A stretch of 8,472 nucleotides of DNA, taken from Verrucomicrobiales bacterium (lineage in GTDB: Bacteria > Verrucomicrobiota > Verrucomicrobiia > Limisphaerales > UBA9464). Below the pieces are notes generated by a model. That model was given only the letters and a program-made list of their open reading frames with translations, ran no database searches and had not been told where the DNA came from. How positions within the stretch are numbered: the first letter of the stretch is position 1; every line of letters begins with the position of its first letter. Below, piece by piece: positions 1-6,777 of this stretch. The stretch covers positions 1 through 8,472 of the forward strand of contig DLVS01000346.1 in assembly GCA_003445095.1 (NCBI GenBank). Direction: 5' to 3'. Made by a program: the position numbers and the translations under genes.

Positions 1-825
1 CTGCGGGGCGCCCGGATTCGTGACGTCAATGTGCTGCGAGCTCGAGTCATCCGCCCCAATTCAGCCAAAGAACTGAGGGACACCCTGATCGGTCAACGCT
101 TCGAGCGAGTTGAACGACGTGCCAAGCATCTGCTCTTCCATTTGCGCGGTAAGCGCGGCGCGAGTCCGACCCTGCTCATTGGCCACCTGGGAATGACGGG
201 ACGCATGTTCCTCCAAAAGCGCCGCCTTCCGCTGCCTCGCCACGCGGCCGTAACTTTGGATTTGGGCTCGGACACGTTTGTCTTCGAAGACACCCGATAC
301 TTTGGGCGCTTCCACCTCGATCCGCGGGTTCTAGCAGAACTCGGACCCGAGCCGTTGAATGATGAATTCTCCGTCGATGGTTTCAGGTCGGCCCTCCGAC
401 GTTCGTCCCGGCCGATCAAGGTCAAGCTGCTGGATCAATCGGTGGTGGCCGGCATCGGAAACATCTATGCGAGTGAAGCGTTGTTCCGGGCCGGGCTTTC
501 ACCTCGCCGATCCGCCGATCGTCTCCGGCGTGAAGAAGTCGCGCGGCTGCACGCCGCGGTCCGAGCGGTGTTGACCGAGGCAATCGATCGTGGATCGACT
601 CTGCCGCTTGACTTCGCGAAAGGGACGGATGGCCTGTTTTATTTCGGTGATAGCTCAGGAAGAACCTCGGCTCACAATCCGGAGCAACTCCACGTCTACG
701 ATCGGGCAGGCCAGCCGTGTTTCACGTGCGAAACTCCTATTCGGCAATTCGTCCAGGCGGCGCGCAGTAGCTACTACTGTCCCTCCTGCCAAAATGTTCG
801 ACGTGCTCGAGGCAACTCTTCGTAG
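1..825 (+). CDS. mutM: Formamidopyrimidine-DNA glycosylase (Fpg/MutM), 5' end cut by window edge
   Basis: This is a base-excision repair enzyme. The family removes oxidised purines such as 8-oxoguanine and nicks the strand by beta/delta elimination. The frame is open from base 1, giving 274 visible codons against about 270 for the whole E. coli protein. The N-terminal segment with the catalytic Pro-Glu (MPELPEVE type) lies upstream of the window, so GTG at 31 is not the true start. Visible landmarks, numbered from base 1, are RRAKHLL (39-45, with the conserved hairpin Lys), HLGMTG (62-67), DTRYFGRF (97-104), GIGNIYASEALF (151-162, the DNA-contact Asn in the helix-two-turn-helix), and a C-terminal zinc finger with Cys240, Cys243, Cys260 and Cys263 plus the 'AARSSYYC' Arg. 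The stretch between 'TDGLFYF' and 'QLHVYDRAG' is about ten residues longer than in E. coli, so it is a lineage-type insertion. The gene converges on the pseudopilin gene with only 21 bp between the stops. Family assignment is firm; Fpg is preferred over Nei because of the GIGNIYASE and zinc-finger context. Confidence 0.95.
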   Translation: MRGARIRDVNVLRARVIRPNSAKELRDTLIGQRFERVERRAKHLLFHLRGKRGASPTLLIGHLGMTGRMFLQKRRLPLPRHAAVTLDLGSDTFVFEDTRYFGRFHLDPRVLAELGPEPLNDEFSVDGFRSALRRSSRPIKVKLLDQSVVAGIGNIYASEALFRAGLSPRRSADRLRREEVARLHAAVRAVLTEAIDRGSTLPLDFAKGTDGLFYFGDSSGRTSAHNPEQLHVYDRAGQPCFTCETPIRQFVQAARSSYYCPSCQNVRRARGNSS

Positions 826-846
826 TCACGCAAAGTAACGATTTCA

Positions 847-1644
847 TTACGGTTGCAGATCTGCGGTTTCGAAGACTCTCAAGATTTTATCGAATGCCGA
901 GCGAATCTGGGTGTAGTCACGGACATCGACCAAGAATCGGCCGTCCCGATTCGGTCGAGCCGCGGTATGGCCATCGGCAAAGAGAATTCCCGACGACTTT
1001 TGCCGATGATGTGTGCGCGGGCGCACATTGAAGGCCTCAAGATCGGGTGGACAAAGGAATTGAGAATCGAGGACGAGCGCGTGAATTGGCTGACCGTCGC
1101 GATTGTTACCCAGTCGGTCGAGCTGGAGGCGCTCCGGCAACACCGGGGTATTGGGGCCGTCGAACAGTTCGGTATTTCCCGCGTGGCGATAGTAATAGCT
1201 TCCCTGAGCTTGTCCGTAACCGACGCGGGCCAACTCCGCGGCGGCGTCCGTGGGTTGATCGTTGCCCGGGCAAAACAAGACTCGTGGCTGCGTGCCCAAG
1301 TGTTGCCGCAGCAGCAACCCAAGTCCGACCGGTGCGCCGTCGCGTAGGGACAGCAGACTGGTCGGGGCTCCGGTCGAGGGATAAAGATCCGCTGGACTGG
1401 TAAAGGGCGGCGCCTTGGGTCCGAAGGGGATTCGACCGTCGCTGTCGGCCGCATAATTGAAGATTCCAATCCCGATTTGCCGGAGGTTCGACAAACACGC
1501 CGCCCGAGTGGCTGCGCCACGCGCCGGCGCTAACGTGGGCAGCAGCAGGCCCGCGAGAATGGCGATGACCGCCAGGACGACCAGCAATTCGATGAGTGTG
1601 AATCCGGACAATGCGGCTCGCCGAACAGCGGCGCCGAACAACAC
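847..1644 (-). CDS. Prepilin-type N-terminal cleavage/methylation domain protein (type II secretion/type IV pilus-like pseudopilin)
   Basis: This is a pseudopilin-like exported protein of 265 aa from the GTG at 1644. The frame stays open back to 2094, but that extension overlaps the neighbouring gene and has no pilin character. The chosen start gives a normal short basic leader (V-R-R at residues 7-9). The leader ends in Ser13-Gly14, followed by Phe15 and the hallmark Glu19 (+5) of FTLIELL. A hydrophobic helix (about 15-37) rich in L/V/I/A comes next and ends [11 protein letters not shown] prepilin peptidase would be expected to cut after Gly14 and methylate Phe15. The rest is a globular domain with 'CPGND' (125-129), 'SYYYRHAG' (149-156) and 'ILFADGH' (220-226). 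The last, preceded by His213, resembles the H-x9-DG motif of the large planctomycete/verrucomicrobial pseudopilin families, with ten residues rather than nine between His and Asp-Gly. TTG at 1641 or 1680 are alternative starts; none has a clear Shine-Dalgarno. It lies 71 bp downstream of the secreted protein gene on the same strand, so co-transcription is likely. The specific role is unknown. Confidence 0.85.
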   Translation of the reverse strand: MLFGAAVRRAALSGFTLIELLVVLAVIAILAGLLLPTLAPARGAATRAACLSNLRQIGIGIFNYAADSDGRIPFGPKAPPFTSPADLYPSTGAPTSLLSLRDGAPVGLGLLLRQHLGTQPRVLFCPGNDQPTDAAAELARVGYGQAQGSYYYRHAGNTELFDGPNTPVLPERLQLDRLGNNRDGQPIHALVLDSQFLCPPDLEAFNVRPRTHHRQKSSGILFADGHTAARPNRDGRFLVDVRDYTQIRSAFDKILRVFETADLQP

Positions 1645-1715
1645 GTCGCGGCGAGGAAGGTCACAGTAGTTCCCGCCCAATATGCCGTTCGCTGGCGCGC
1701 ACACGCTCACGAGTG

Positions 1716-2651
1716 TCACCGCGCCGGAGTAGCTTGCACCCGGACAAAGGCCGGCGGGTGCTGGTCCGCTGCAACGAGTCTGAACAATGGTCCGCCGGTT
1801 CCGGCTAGGGGTGCTTCGTAGGCGGTCCAGGAGACCAAGTTCTCCGAGACTTCTACCTGATATTCGAATCCTTGCGTCGATAACCAGCCCACCCGTAAAT
1901 CTGTCCCTTCGAGAGTCGACGTGAGCGTCAGTGAAGTTTCCGGCGTTTCGACCACGCGAACGTTGTCCAAGTCCCAATACCCGCCCTGCGATTCGAGGGG
2001 GACAGTGGAGCGAATGCGCACACCAATGTGTCGGCCTGCCCAGGCATCGCTTGGTTGAACCGTGCCGACTCGGGCAGAAAAATCGGTGAACCAAGTATGA
2101 TTTGGGAACGTTTCCGCCGAGTGGGAAATCGTTGTCGCGGCCACCGCCTTGGCTTCGCCGTCGTCATTTCGGTAATAAAGACTGATCTCCATCGTCACGC
2201 CTTCCTGCATTCCTCCTCCGCCACCATTGATGCCCACAGTTAGCTCGTACGCCTTGCCCACTTGGAACCTGGCGTCGAAGGCATGCGTGGGTGAAGGATC
2301 ATTCCAATCTTGCGAAAGGTAGTCTTGCGACAGCTCAACTTCGGGCACCGCAAAGAGCCAGAGCGCTTGGGCACCATCACAGTTTTGGAGGTGATCGACG
2401 GCGCTGGGCGCTGGATTCTTAAAGACTCCAGTCAATTGATCCCATCGGTATTCGTCGGTTTCGACGTACCAATCTGGTTTTGGGCCCTTTTGCCAGTTGT
2501 CCACATGAGTATTGACGAAGACAGTGGCGGGCGCTTCGAAGGACCCGTTGGGCAGCGGAATGACCGCGCCCTGAATGGTGCCAAGGCCAAACGCAGCCCC
2601 CGCCAGGATCGACGTTCTCCAAAGGCGAGCAGCTCTCACTTCGAAATCCAT
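1716..2651 (-). CDS. Secreted beta-sandwich protein with C-terminal S-x-x-L-x-x-W module, function unknown
   Basis: This 311 aa protein is not recognised as an enzyme. An N-terminal export signal is visible: Arg residues at 6, 9 and 12, then a hydrophobic core [17 protein letters not shown] (13-29), with probable signal peptidase I cleavage near residue 29. The mature part opens with '[10 protein letters not shown]' (32-41), a common beginning of jelly-roll or carbohydrate-binding-like domains in verrucomicrobial exported proteins. A long domain (about 32-236) alternates beta-type segments and includes a glycine run (GGGGG, 143-147) and the closing '[12 protein letters not shown]' (224-235), typical of galactose-binding-like folds. 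The last ~70 residues (about 240-307) form a second module, with '[15 protein letters not shown]' (264-278) and 'FVRVQA' (302-307). This module is frequent at C-termini of secreted Verrucomicrobiota proteins. No catalytic motif, PEP-CTERM tail or lipobox was seen. The start is ATG at 2649-2651 with no clear Shine-Dalgarno. It is probably the first gene of a leftward pair with the pseudopilin, which suggests a surface or secreted role; that link is inference. Confidence 0.75.
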   Translation of the reverse strand: MDFEVRAARLWRTSILAGAAFGLGTIQGAVIPLPNGSFEAPATVFVNTHVDNWQKGPKPDWYVETDEYRWDQLTGVFKNPAPSAVDHLQNCDGAQALWLFAVPEVELSQDYLSQDWNDPSPTHAFDARFQVGKAYELTVGINGGGGGMQEGVTMEISLYYRNDDGEAKAVAATTISHSAETFPNHTWFTDFSARVGTVQPSDAWAGRHIGVRIRSTVPLESQGGYWDLDNVRVVETPETSLTLTSTLEGTDLRVGWLSTQGFEYQVEVSENLVSWTAYEAPLAGTGGPLFRLVAADQHPPAFVRVQATPAR

Positions 2652-2669
2652 TTTGTGACCAACTTGACC

Positions 2670-2697
2670 GGCCGAGCATCCGCACGGCCATTCGGCC
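2670..2697. repeat. Inverted repeat GGCCGA / TCGGCC
   Basis: A perfect 6-bp inverted repeat (2670-2675 with 2692-2697) with a 16-nt spacer. It lies 19-46 nt upstream of the ATG of the leftward secreted-protein gene, so in that transcript it would fall in the 5' leader or promoter. It could be a hairpin or an operator half-site pair. An arm this short in GC-rich DNA may also arise by chance. Confidence 0.25.
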
Positions 2698-2725
2698 TCA
2701 CGTTCGCTGCCGATGAGGATGGCAC

Positions 2726-2741
2726 GCGAGCATCAGCTCGC
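2726..2741. repeat. Perfect hairpin GCGAGC-atca-GCTCGC
   Basis: Six-base perfect arms around a 4-nt loop, in the divergent region between the secreted-protein gene and the beta-CASP gene. The structure is symmetric, so it could act on either strand as a small hairpin or as a dimeric regulator site. There is no T tract, so an intrinsic terminator is unlikely. The function is not established. Confidence 0.3.
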
Positions 2742-2809
2742 CAAATCGAACGGGCGACTTCGAGAGTAACTTACCCCCGATCATTGGCCAAGCACACCAA
2801 GCTTCGCTC

Positions 2810-4312
2810 GTGGGAGAAATTGAGCTTGAGGTCACATCACCCTCGTGGGGACTGACCCGAACCGAAGGCCGGCCGTGGAACTTCCCTGAGCTCCACTTCA
2901 ATATTGGTCTGCCTGCGCTTCAAGGTCACGGTCTCGGGGTGCACGTCACCAACCTGAATCCAGACCCAGACATTGGCGCCACATCCTGGTTGGTGGAATG
3001 CGACGGACACCGACTCCTTTTGGATGCGGGCACGCATCCGCAACGTGAAGGGCGCGAGAGTTTGCCAATGTACGACCGCGTGGGTGAGGCTGGGGTCGAT
3101 GCGATCGCCTTGTCCCACTGTCACCACGATCACGTCGGTTCACTTCCGGTAGCACTTCGGCATTCCCCAACCGCGCACGTGTTCATGACGGACCTCAGTT
3201 ACTTCATCGTCGAGCGGGTCCTGCACAACTCAGTGAACGTCATGCTCCGCCAGCGTGAAGAACTCGGCATTCGGGAATACCCACTCTTCACTCACGAGGA
3301 AGTGGATGATTATGCCTCCGTGTTCCAAGGCATCTCCTTTCGCAAAGAGATCGAGTGGGTGTCCTTTCCGCGTGGGCGCCGCGGAACATCGCCGACCCTC
3401 GAATTCTTCGACGCCGGCCACACCCTGGGTTCAGCCGGGATACGCGTCCGGGGGCGCAAGCAAACGCTATTCTTCACAGGCGACGTGTGTTTTCACGATC
3501 AAACCCTGCTCCGTGCGGCGCGGTTCGACGGTGTGAAGGCCGACGTTTTGATCATGGAAACGACTCGCGGTAACCGCAGCCTCGACCCAGGATTTTCGCG
3601 GAAGGCCGAAGTATCCCGCCTCGGTGACGCCATAGACTCGGTGCTCGCTGCCAAAGGATCGGTCCTCATTCCCGCATTCGGCCTAGGGCGAACCCAGGAG
3701 ATTCTGGCCGAGCTGGCCGTATGGATGCGTGCCGGTCGGTGGAAGCCTCGTCCGGTCCATATCGGAGGACTGGGTCGAGTCTTTACCGAAATCTACGATC
3801 TGCAGGCGCACCGCACGAATCGCTCGCATCCAAAGTTGCGTTTAACGGAAGCCCTCGACCTGAAGGTGCTTCCGCCGCGTGAGTTGGCGCAGGTGAAACT
3901 AGCTGATGGGAAACTATTCGTCCTTACGGCCGGTATGATGAGTGAGAACACCGCCGCACACGATTTGGCGATTCGAATGATTGAGGATCCCAAGCACGCG
4001 ATCTTTTTTGTGGGATACGCCGCCCCCGAATCGCCAGCCGGTCGGCTACGGATGTCCTCCCAGGGTGAACGCTTCATTTTCAGCGGTTCGGCCGGCGAAC
4101 TGACCCGGCGCTGTCGAATGGAAGCGTTCGACCTTACCGCGCACGCCAATCGCGACGATCTTCTGGATTTCGTGGGCCAGGTGGATCCCAAGGTAGTCAT
4201 TCTGGGCCATGGCGATGGCGCTTCTCGGGAATGGTTCGTCCACTCAATTCGGTCGCGATGGCCTCAAATTCGGGTGTTGCAGCCGGCCCCTGGCGCCACC
4301 GAAGTGGGTTAA
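2810..4312 (+). CDS. Metallo-beta-lactamase / beta-CASP family nuclease-like hydrolase
   Basis: This zinc-dependent hydrolase belongs to the beta-CASP branch (the bacterial/archaeal relatives of CPSF73/Ysh1), whose members process RNA or DNA ends in the cytoplasm. It has 500 aa from the GTG at 2810. All expected motifs are present. The MBL motifs are Asp72 in LLLDAGT, the H-C-H-H-D-H box at 103-108, His204 in DAGHTLGS, and Asp225 in FFTGD. The beta-CASP insertion lies at about 240-400, with motif A Glu250-Thr251 (METTRGNR), 'IPAFGLGRTQEILAEL' (287-302) and 'TAGMMSE' (373-379). Motif B is His445 in TAHANRDDLLDF and motif C is His467 in ILGHGDG. Active-site completeness argues for a working enzyme. 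The first ~43 residues show no domain features, and the fold itself begins near HVTNLNPDPDIGATS (45-59). The GTG at 2939 (Val44) would give a 457 aa protein and is a serious alternative start. Neither start has a good ribosome site. No RNA partner or substrate can be inferred from the neighbours. Confidence 0.9.
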   Translation: MGEIELEVTSPSWGLTRTEGRPWNFPELHFNIGLPALQGHGLGVHVTNLNPDPDIGATSWLVECDGHRLLLDAGTHPQREGRESLPMYDRVGEAGVDAIALSHCHHDHVGSLPVALRHSPTAHVFMTDLSYFIVERVLHNSVNVMLRQREELGIREYPLFTHEEVDDYASVFQGISFRKEIEWVSFPRGRRGTSPTLEFFDAGHTLGSAGIRVRGRKQTLFFTGDVCFHDQTLLRAARFDGVKADVLIMETTRGNRSLDPGFSRKAEVSRLGDAIDSVLAAKGSVLIPAFGLGRTQEILAELAVWMRAGRWKPRPVHIGGLGRVFTEIYDLQAHRTNRSHPKLRLTEALDLKVLPPRELAQVKLADGKLFVLTAGMMSENTAAHDLAIRMIEDPKHAIFFVGYAAPESPAGRLRMSSQGERFIFSGSAGELTRRCRMEAFDLTAHANRDDLLDFVGQVDPKVVILGHGDGASREWFVHSIRSRWPQIRVLQPAPGATEVG

Positions 4313-4471
4313 ACGTTCGCCCAGGCGAACAGCGCGGCCCGGGATGGCGATGGTCGGGCCCGATCACAGAAACTCCCTGATTGTCGGACCTCGGACGCCA
4401 AAGCCGCTCAAATCCCTTAAAGGTTTCGCAACGTTCTCGCTCTCGGCTGCGATTCATTCCATCCTTCCCCC
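4313..4471. other. Intergenic region between beta-CASP gene and oxidoreductase gene
   Basis: These 159 bp lack coding character. They begin with a small hairpin right after the stop codon (4315-4330). The 30 nt before the next ATG are pyrimidine-rich and carry no Shine-Dalgarno. A promoter for the oxidoreductase/transporter genes could lie here, but no clear -35/-10 boxes were found. Confidence 0.3.
4315..4330 (+). terminator. Hairpin just after the beta-CASP stop codon (weak terminator candidate)
   Basis: GTTCGC (4315-4320) pairs perfectly with GCGAAC (4325-4330) across a CCAG loop. It begins 2 nt after the TAA. The next bases are GC-rich with no T run, so it does not fit a classical intrinsic terminator. 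It may protect the 3' end or help Rho-type termination. Confidence 0.3.
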
Positions 4472-5518
4472 ATGTCCGCCCGCGAACTCCGCTTCGCCAT
4501 TTTCGGCGCTGGATTCTGGACCCGGTACCAACTCTCTGCCTGGCGCGAACTGGAAGGCGTCACCTGTGTCGCCATTTACAATCGGACTCGACCCAAAGCC
4601 GAAGCCCTCGCTCGCGAGTTTGGGATCCCCGCGGTGTACGACACCCCCGAAGATTTGTTGCGGGAAGCGAAACCGGACTTCGTGGATAACATCACCGAAA
4701 TCGCGGGCCACAAACCGCTGTCGTTGCTCTGCGCGCAGCGGCGAGTTCCCTGCATTTGTCAGAAGCCCATGGCGCCCTCCCTGGCGGCCGCTCGCGCGAT
4801 GGTGAAAGCCTTCGCCAAAACTCGGACCCGATTTTTCGTCCACGAGAATTGGCGCTGGCAAACTCCTATGCGGCAGCTCAAGCGACTGATTGACTCCGGC
4901 GTGATTGGCACTCCGTTCCGCGGCCGCCTTACCATGATCTCGGGCTACGATTGTTGGGCGAATCAACCGGCGTTGCGCGAGTTGAAACAATTTATCCTGA
5001 CCGACCTGGGAGTTCACATCCTGGACGTGGCGCGATTGTGCTTCGGTGAGGCAAATTCCGTGTATTGCCAGATCCGCAAGACGCTCGCACCGAAGGTTAA
5101 AGGGGAGAATGTGGCCACGCTTTTGTTGTCGATGGGGCCCGCCAAGACGACGGTGGTAATCGAATTGGGATACGCCAAGACCCCGCTGGAGCCGACAGTT
5201 CGCGAGGCGTTTCCTCAAACTTTAGCCTTCGTCGAGGGCCCGTTGGGCTCGCTCGAAGTGAGCGCGGACTATTTAATCAAAGTGACAACGCGAAACGGCA
5301 CTTTGATCGAACGGCATCCACCCCCGCGCTATCCGTGGGCCGATTCCCAATACGCCGTCGCCCACGCCAGTATTGTGGATTGCCATCGCGACTTGCTCCG
5401 GGCGCTCCGAGGCGAAGGAGGTGGTGAAACCACCGGCGCGGACAATCTCAAGACCATGGAGCTCACTTACGCGGCGTACAGCAGCGCGGCTGAAGATCGG
5501 GTCATTTCATTTCGCTAA
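4472..5518 (+). CDS. Gfo/Idh/MocA family NAD(P)-dependent oxidoreductase
   Basis: This is a 348 aa cytoplasmic dehydrogenase. The family oxidises or reduces sugars, inositols and related polyols with NAD(P). The N-terminal Rossmann domain starts with 'FAIFGAGFW' (8-16, G-x-G dinucleotide loop) and 'VAIYNRTRPKAEALAREFGI' (33-52). The usual E-K-P signature is here Q-K-P (97-99, in CICQKPMAPS), keeping the catalytic-region Lys98. Q-K-P is a recurring subfamily variant, not an obvious loss. The C-terminal domain contains 'HENWRWQTPMRQLK' (124-137), 'IGTPFRGR' (145-152) and the D-x-x-x-H pair Asp178/His182 (TDLGVHILDVARLCFGE), expected at the active site. The length is normal for the family. The ATG at 4472 directly precedes the Rossmann fold. 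It lies 142 bp upstream of the sugar-type ABC importer genes on the same strand, so it may act on the imported substrate; the substrate itself cannot be read from the sequence. Confidence 0.9.
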   Translation: MSARELRFAIFGAGFWTRYQLSAWRELEGVTCVAIYNRTRPKAEALAREFGIPAVYDTPEDLLREAKPDFVDNITEIAGHKPLSLLCAQRRVPCICQKPMAPSLAAARAMVKAFAKTRTRFFVHENWRWQTPMRQLKRLIDSGVIGTPFRGRLTMISGYDCWANQPALRELKQFILTDLGVHILDVARLCFGEANSVYCQIRKTLAPKVKGENVATLLLSMGPAKTTVVIELGYAKTPLEPTVREAFPQTLAFVEGPLGSLEVSADYLIKVTTRNGTLIERHPPPRYPWADSQYAVAHASIVDCHRDLLRALRGEGGGETTGADNLKTMELTYAAYSSAAEDRVISFR

Positions 5519-5660
5519 GTCCCAGCGTCGCTGTGCGCCATTCTGGGAACGAAGCGCTTTCCCGGGGCCGTCCAATTCGGTCAAGTAATGAATGTTTCTG
5601 CCGGTGGACACCGGCGAGCCTGACCGCTTCACTTGGTCGGTCCACTGCCGCGAAGGCTGC
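5519..5660 (+). promoter_or_regulatory. Leader region upstream of the ABC importer genes, with inverted repeats
   Basis: 142 bp between the oxidoreductase stop and the binding-protein start. It holds TCCCAG/CTGGGA (5520-5525 with 5543-5548) just after the stop codon and a 7+2+7 palindrome at 5600-5615. A GAAGG at 5652-5656 sits 4 nt before the ATG at 5661 and is a weak ribosome-binding site. No convincing -35/-10 promoter was found. Confidence 0.35.
5600..5615. repeat. Perfect palindrome GCCGGTG-ga-CACCGGC
   Basis: Seven-base perfect arms with a 2-nt centre, 45 nt upstream of the binding-protein ATG. This fits the position of an operator for a dimeric sugar-responsive regulator, or a leader hairpin. 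It does not match the CG-centred LacI/GalR consensus, so no regulator can be named. Confidence 0.4.
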
Positions 5661-6695
5661 ATGAAAACTCGATCCATTCTTTTCGCGTTATTAGCCGTCG
5701 TCGGCCTGATGCTCAGCGCTTGTGGGAAGTCGGAGTCACCGGCGATTTCGACCTCCAGCTCTCCGCCAGGCGATGCCGAGCCGCTAACGATCGGGGTCGC
5801 TTTTGAAACCCTCCAGACGGAGAGCTGGGTTGCCGCATGGGACAAATTGAAGTCCGAAAGTCAGCGGCAAAATATCAAGCTTCTGGAGGCCGTTGCTGAC
5901 GGCGATGCCAATCGCCAGTTGGAGCAAGTGAAGAGCTTCGTCAATCGCAAGGTGGATGGTATCATTATTGCGCCTAAGGATGCTAAAACCGTCATCCCCA
6001 TGATTAAGGCCGGCAAAGCGGCCAACATTCCCGTCGTCCTGTACAACCGTCCGTCAGACCCTACTGACGCCAAACACACGGTGATCGCGCCCGACAACTT
6101 CTCGATTACCAAGGAGACGGTGGATTACCTGATCGCGGAGGCGCGCAAAACCGGAAAGAAACAGAAGGCCATCGTTCTGATCGGCGACCTCGGTGACATC
6201 AATGCCCTTGGACGCCGCGATGGATTCGAGGCGGCGGTAAAAGCGGCGCCGGACGCCATCGAAGTCGTTGCCCGCATTCCCACGGATTGGAATCAGGAGA
6301 AAGCGCTCGCGGGCGTACAAAGTGCGTTTCAGGCCAACCCGGACATCGGTGTTATCTTCACCTCCAGCGATTTTATGTTCCCGAGCATTAGGTCAGTGCT
6401 CAGCAACCAAGGGAAATGGAGGAAGGTCAACGAGCCGGGACACGTTATCCTCGGGGGCTTCGACGGCGATGCCACGGCGTACCAACTGATGAAAGAGGGA
6501 TACGTCGATGCGACGGGAGTGCAGGATTTGCTGTGGGAGGCGGAACAGGCAATCAAGGTCATCGTCGACGCGAAGAAGGGCATCGCCGCTCCGGCTCGGA
6601 TTGACGACCGGGGCTTCGCCATTACCCAGGCCAATCTCAAAGAGTTGGCACCGCGGATGTGGGGTGCGGTGGTGGCGAATAAGAAGAAGCCGTAA
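5661..6695 (+). CDS. Sugar-type ABC transporter substrate-binding lipoprotein (RbsB-like, periplasmic-binding-protein class I fold)
   Basis: This is a 344 aa extracytoplasmic solute-binding protein feeding the permease encoded next to it. The start was set at the ATG at 5661, preceded by GAAGG. The frame is open 23 codons further up to an ATG at 5592, but only this start places the signal peptide at the N-terminus. Lys2 and Arg4 precede a hydrophobic stretch (5-18) and a lipobox L-S-A-C, making Cys21 the lipidated residue. A Ser/Pro-rich linker (22-40) follows. The mature fold starts with 'LTIGVAFETLQTESW' (42-56). 'VDGIIIAPKDAKTVIPMI' (98-115), 'ANIPVVLYNRPSD' (121-133), 'IGDLGDINALGRRDGF' (174-189), 'PDIGVIFTSSDF' (227-238) and 'ILGGFDGDATAYQLM' (263-277) match the two-lobed ribose/galactose-binding family. 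Aromatic and charged residues expected around a sugar pocket (Trp56, Arg130, Asp268) are present, but the substrate is not deducible. It is followed by the permease after 82 bp. Confidence 0.9.
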   Translation: MKTRSILFALLAVVGLMLSACGKSESPAISTSSSPPGDAEPLTIGVAFETLQTESWVAAWDKLKSESQRQNIKLLEAVADGDANRQLEQVKSFVNRKVDGIIIAPKDAKTVIPMIKAGKAANIPVVLYNRPSDPTDAKHTVIAPDNFSITKETVDYLIAEARKTGKKQKAIVLIGDLGDINALGRRDGFEAAVKAAPDAIEVVARIPTDWNQEKALAGVQSAFQANPDIGVIFTSSDFMFPSIRSVLSNQGKWRKVNEPGHVILGGFDGDATAYQLMKEGYVDATGVQDLLWEAEQAIKVIVDAKKGIAAPARIDDRGFAITQANLKELAPRMWGAVVANKKKP

Positions 6696-6704
6696 GGGGG
6701 TTTT

Positions 6705-6723
6705 GTTGTTGTCTCGCAGCAAC
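6705..6723 (+). other. Hairpin in the binding-protein/permease intercistronic gap
   Basis: GTTGTTG (6705-6711) pairs with CAGCAAC (6717-6723) with one G-U wobble and a 5-nt loop. It starts 9 nt after the stop of the binding-protein gene. There is no T tract after it, so it is not a standard terminator. Hairpins at this position in ABC importer operons often stabilise the upstream binding-protein mRNA; applying that here is inference. Confidence 0.3.
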
Positions 6724-6777
6724 GGTGGCTGTCTTGAACTTCTCCTGTGTAATGAAAGCCCGTAAGCAAACGAGCGC

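Larger units (their letters stand above)
2652..2809. promoter_or_regulatory. Divergent intergenic region, likely holding promoters for both flanking genes
   Basis: This region separates the leftward secreted-protein gene from the rightward beta-CASP gene, so both promoters must lie in or near it. If the beta-CASP protein starts at 2939, the region is 287 bp. No convincing -35/-10 pair could be picked by eye. It contains two short perfect inverted repeats (2670-2697 and 2726-2741), listed separately. No small ORF with coding character was seen. Confidence 0.4.

Noticed and set aside
143..147. CRISPR, tRNA, rRNA, insertion sequence or attachment site anywhere in the window
   Set aside because: I looked for direct-repeat arrays, tRNA-like cloverleafs, transposase motifs and terminal repeats and found none; the coordinates here are only a placeholder for this window-wide negative.
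853..1347. 164 aa open frame on the plus strand opposite the pseudopilin gene
   Set aside because: It is antisense to a coding region with clear pilin features and shows no domain, signal or ribosome site of its own.
1645..2094. Upstream extension of the pseudopilin reading frame (would give a 415 aa protein)
   Set aside because: It overlaps the secreted-protein gene in another frame, lacks protein character (Arg/Ser/Cys-rich) and would bury the prepilin leader, which must be N-terminal.
4315..4330. Strong intrinsic terminator after the beta-CASP gene
   Set aside because: The stem is only 6 bp and is followed by GC-rich sequence with no T run; it was kept only as a weak candidate.
4209..4805. 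198 aa open frame across the end of the beta-CASP gene and the start of the oxidoreductase
   Set aside because: It overlaps two solid genes in a different frame and is Pro/Ser/Arg-rich with no motif; it is an out-of-frame shadow.
4454..5218. 254 aa open frame on the minus strand inside the oxidoreductase gene
   Set aside because: It is antisense to a well-supported enzyme; the product has low-complexity Arg/Gly/His composition and no recognisable domain.
5600..5615. LacI/GalR-type operator
   Set aside because: The palindrome has a GA centre and lacks the CG-centred core of that family, so only an unnamed dyad is reported.
5592..5660. N-terminal extension of the binding lipoprotein to ATG 5592
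   Set aside because: It would put 23 polar residues before the lipoprotein signal peptide; the ATG at 5661 gives a perfect K-x-R, hydrophobic core, LSAC arrangement with GAAGG ahead of it.
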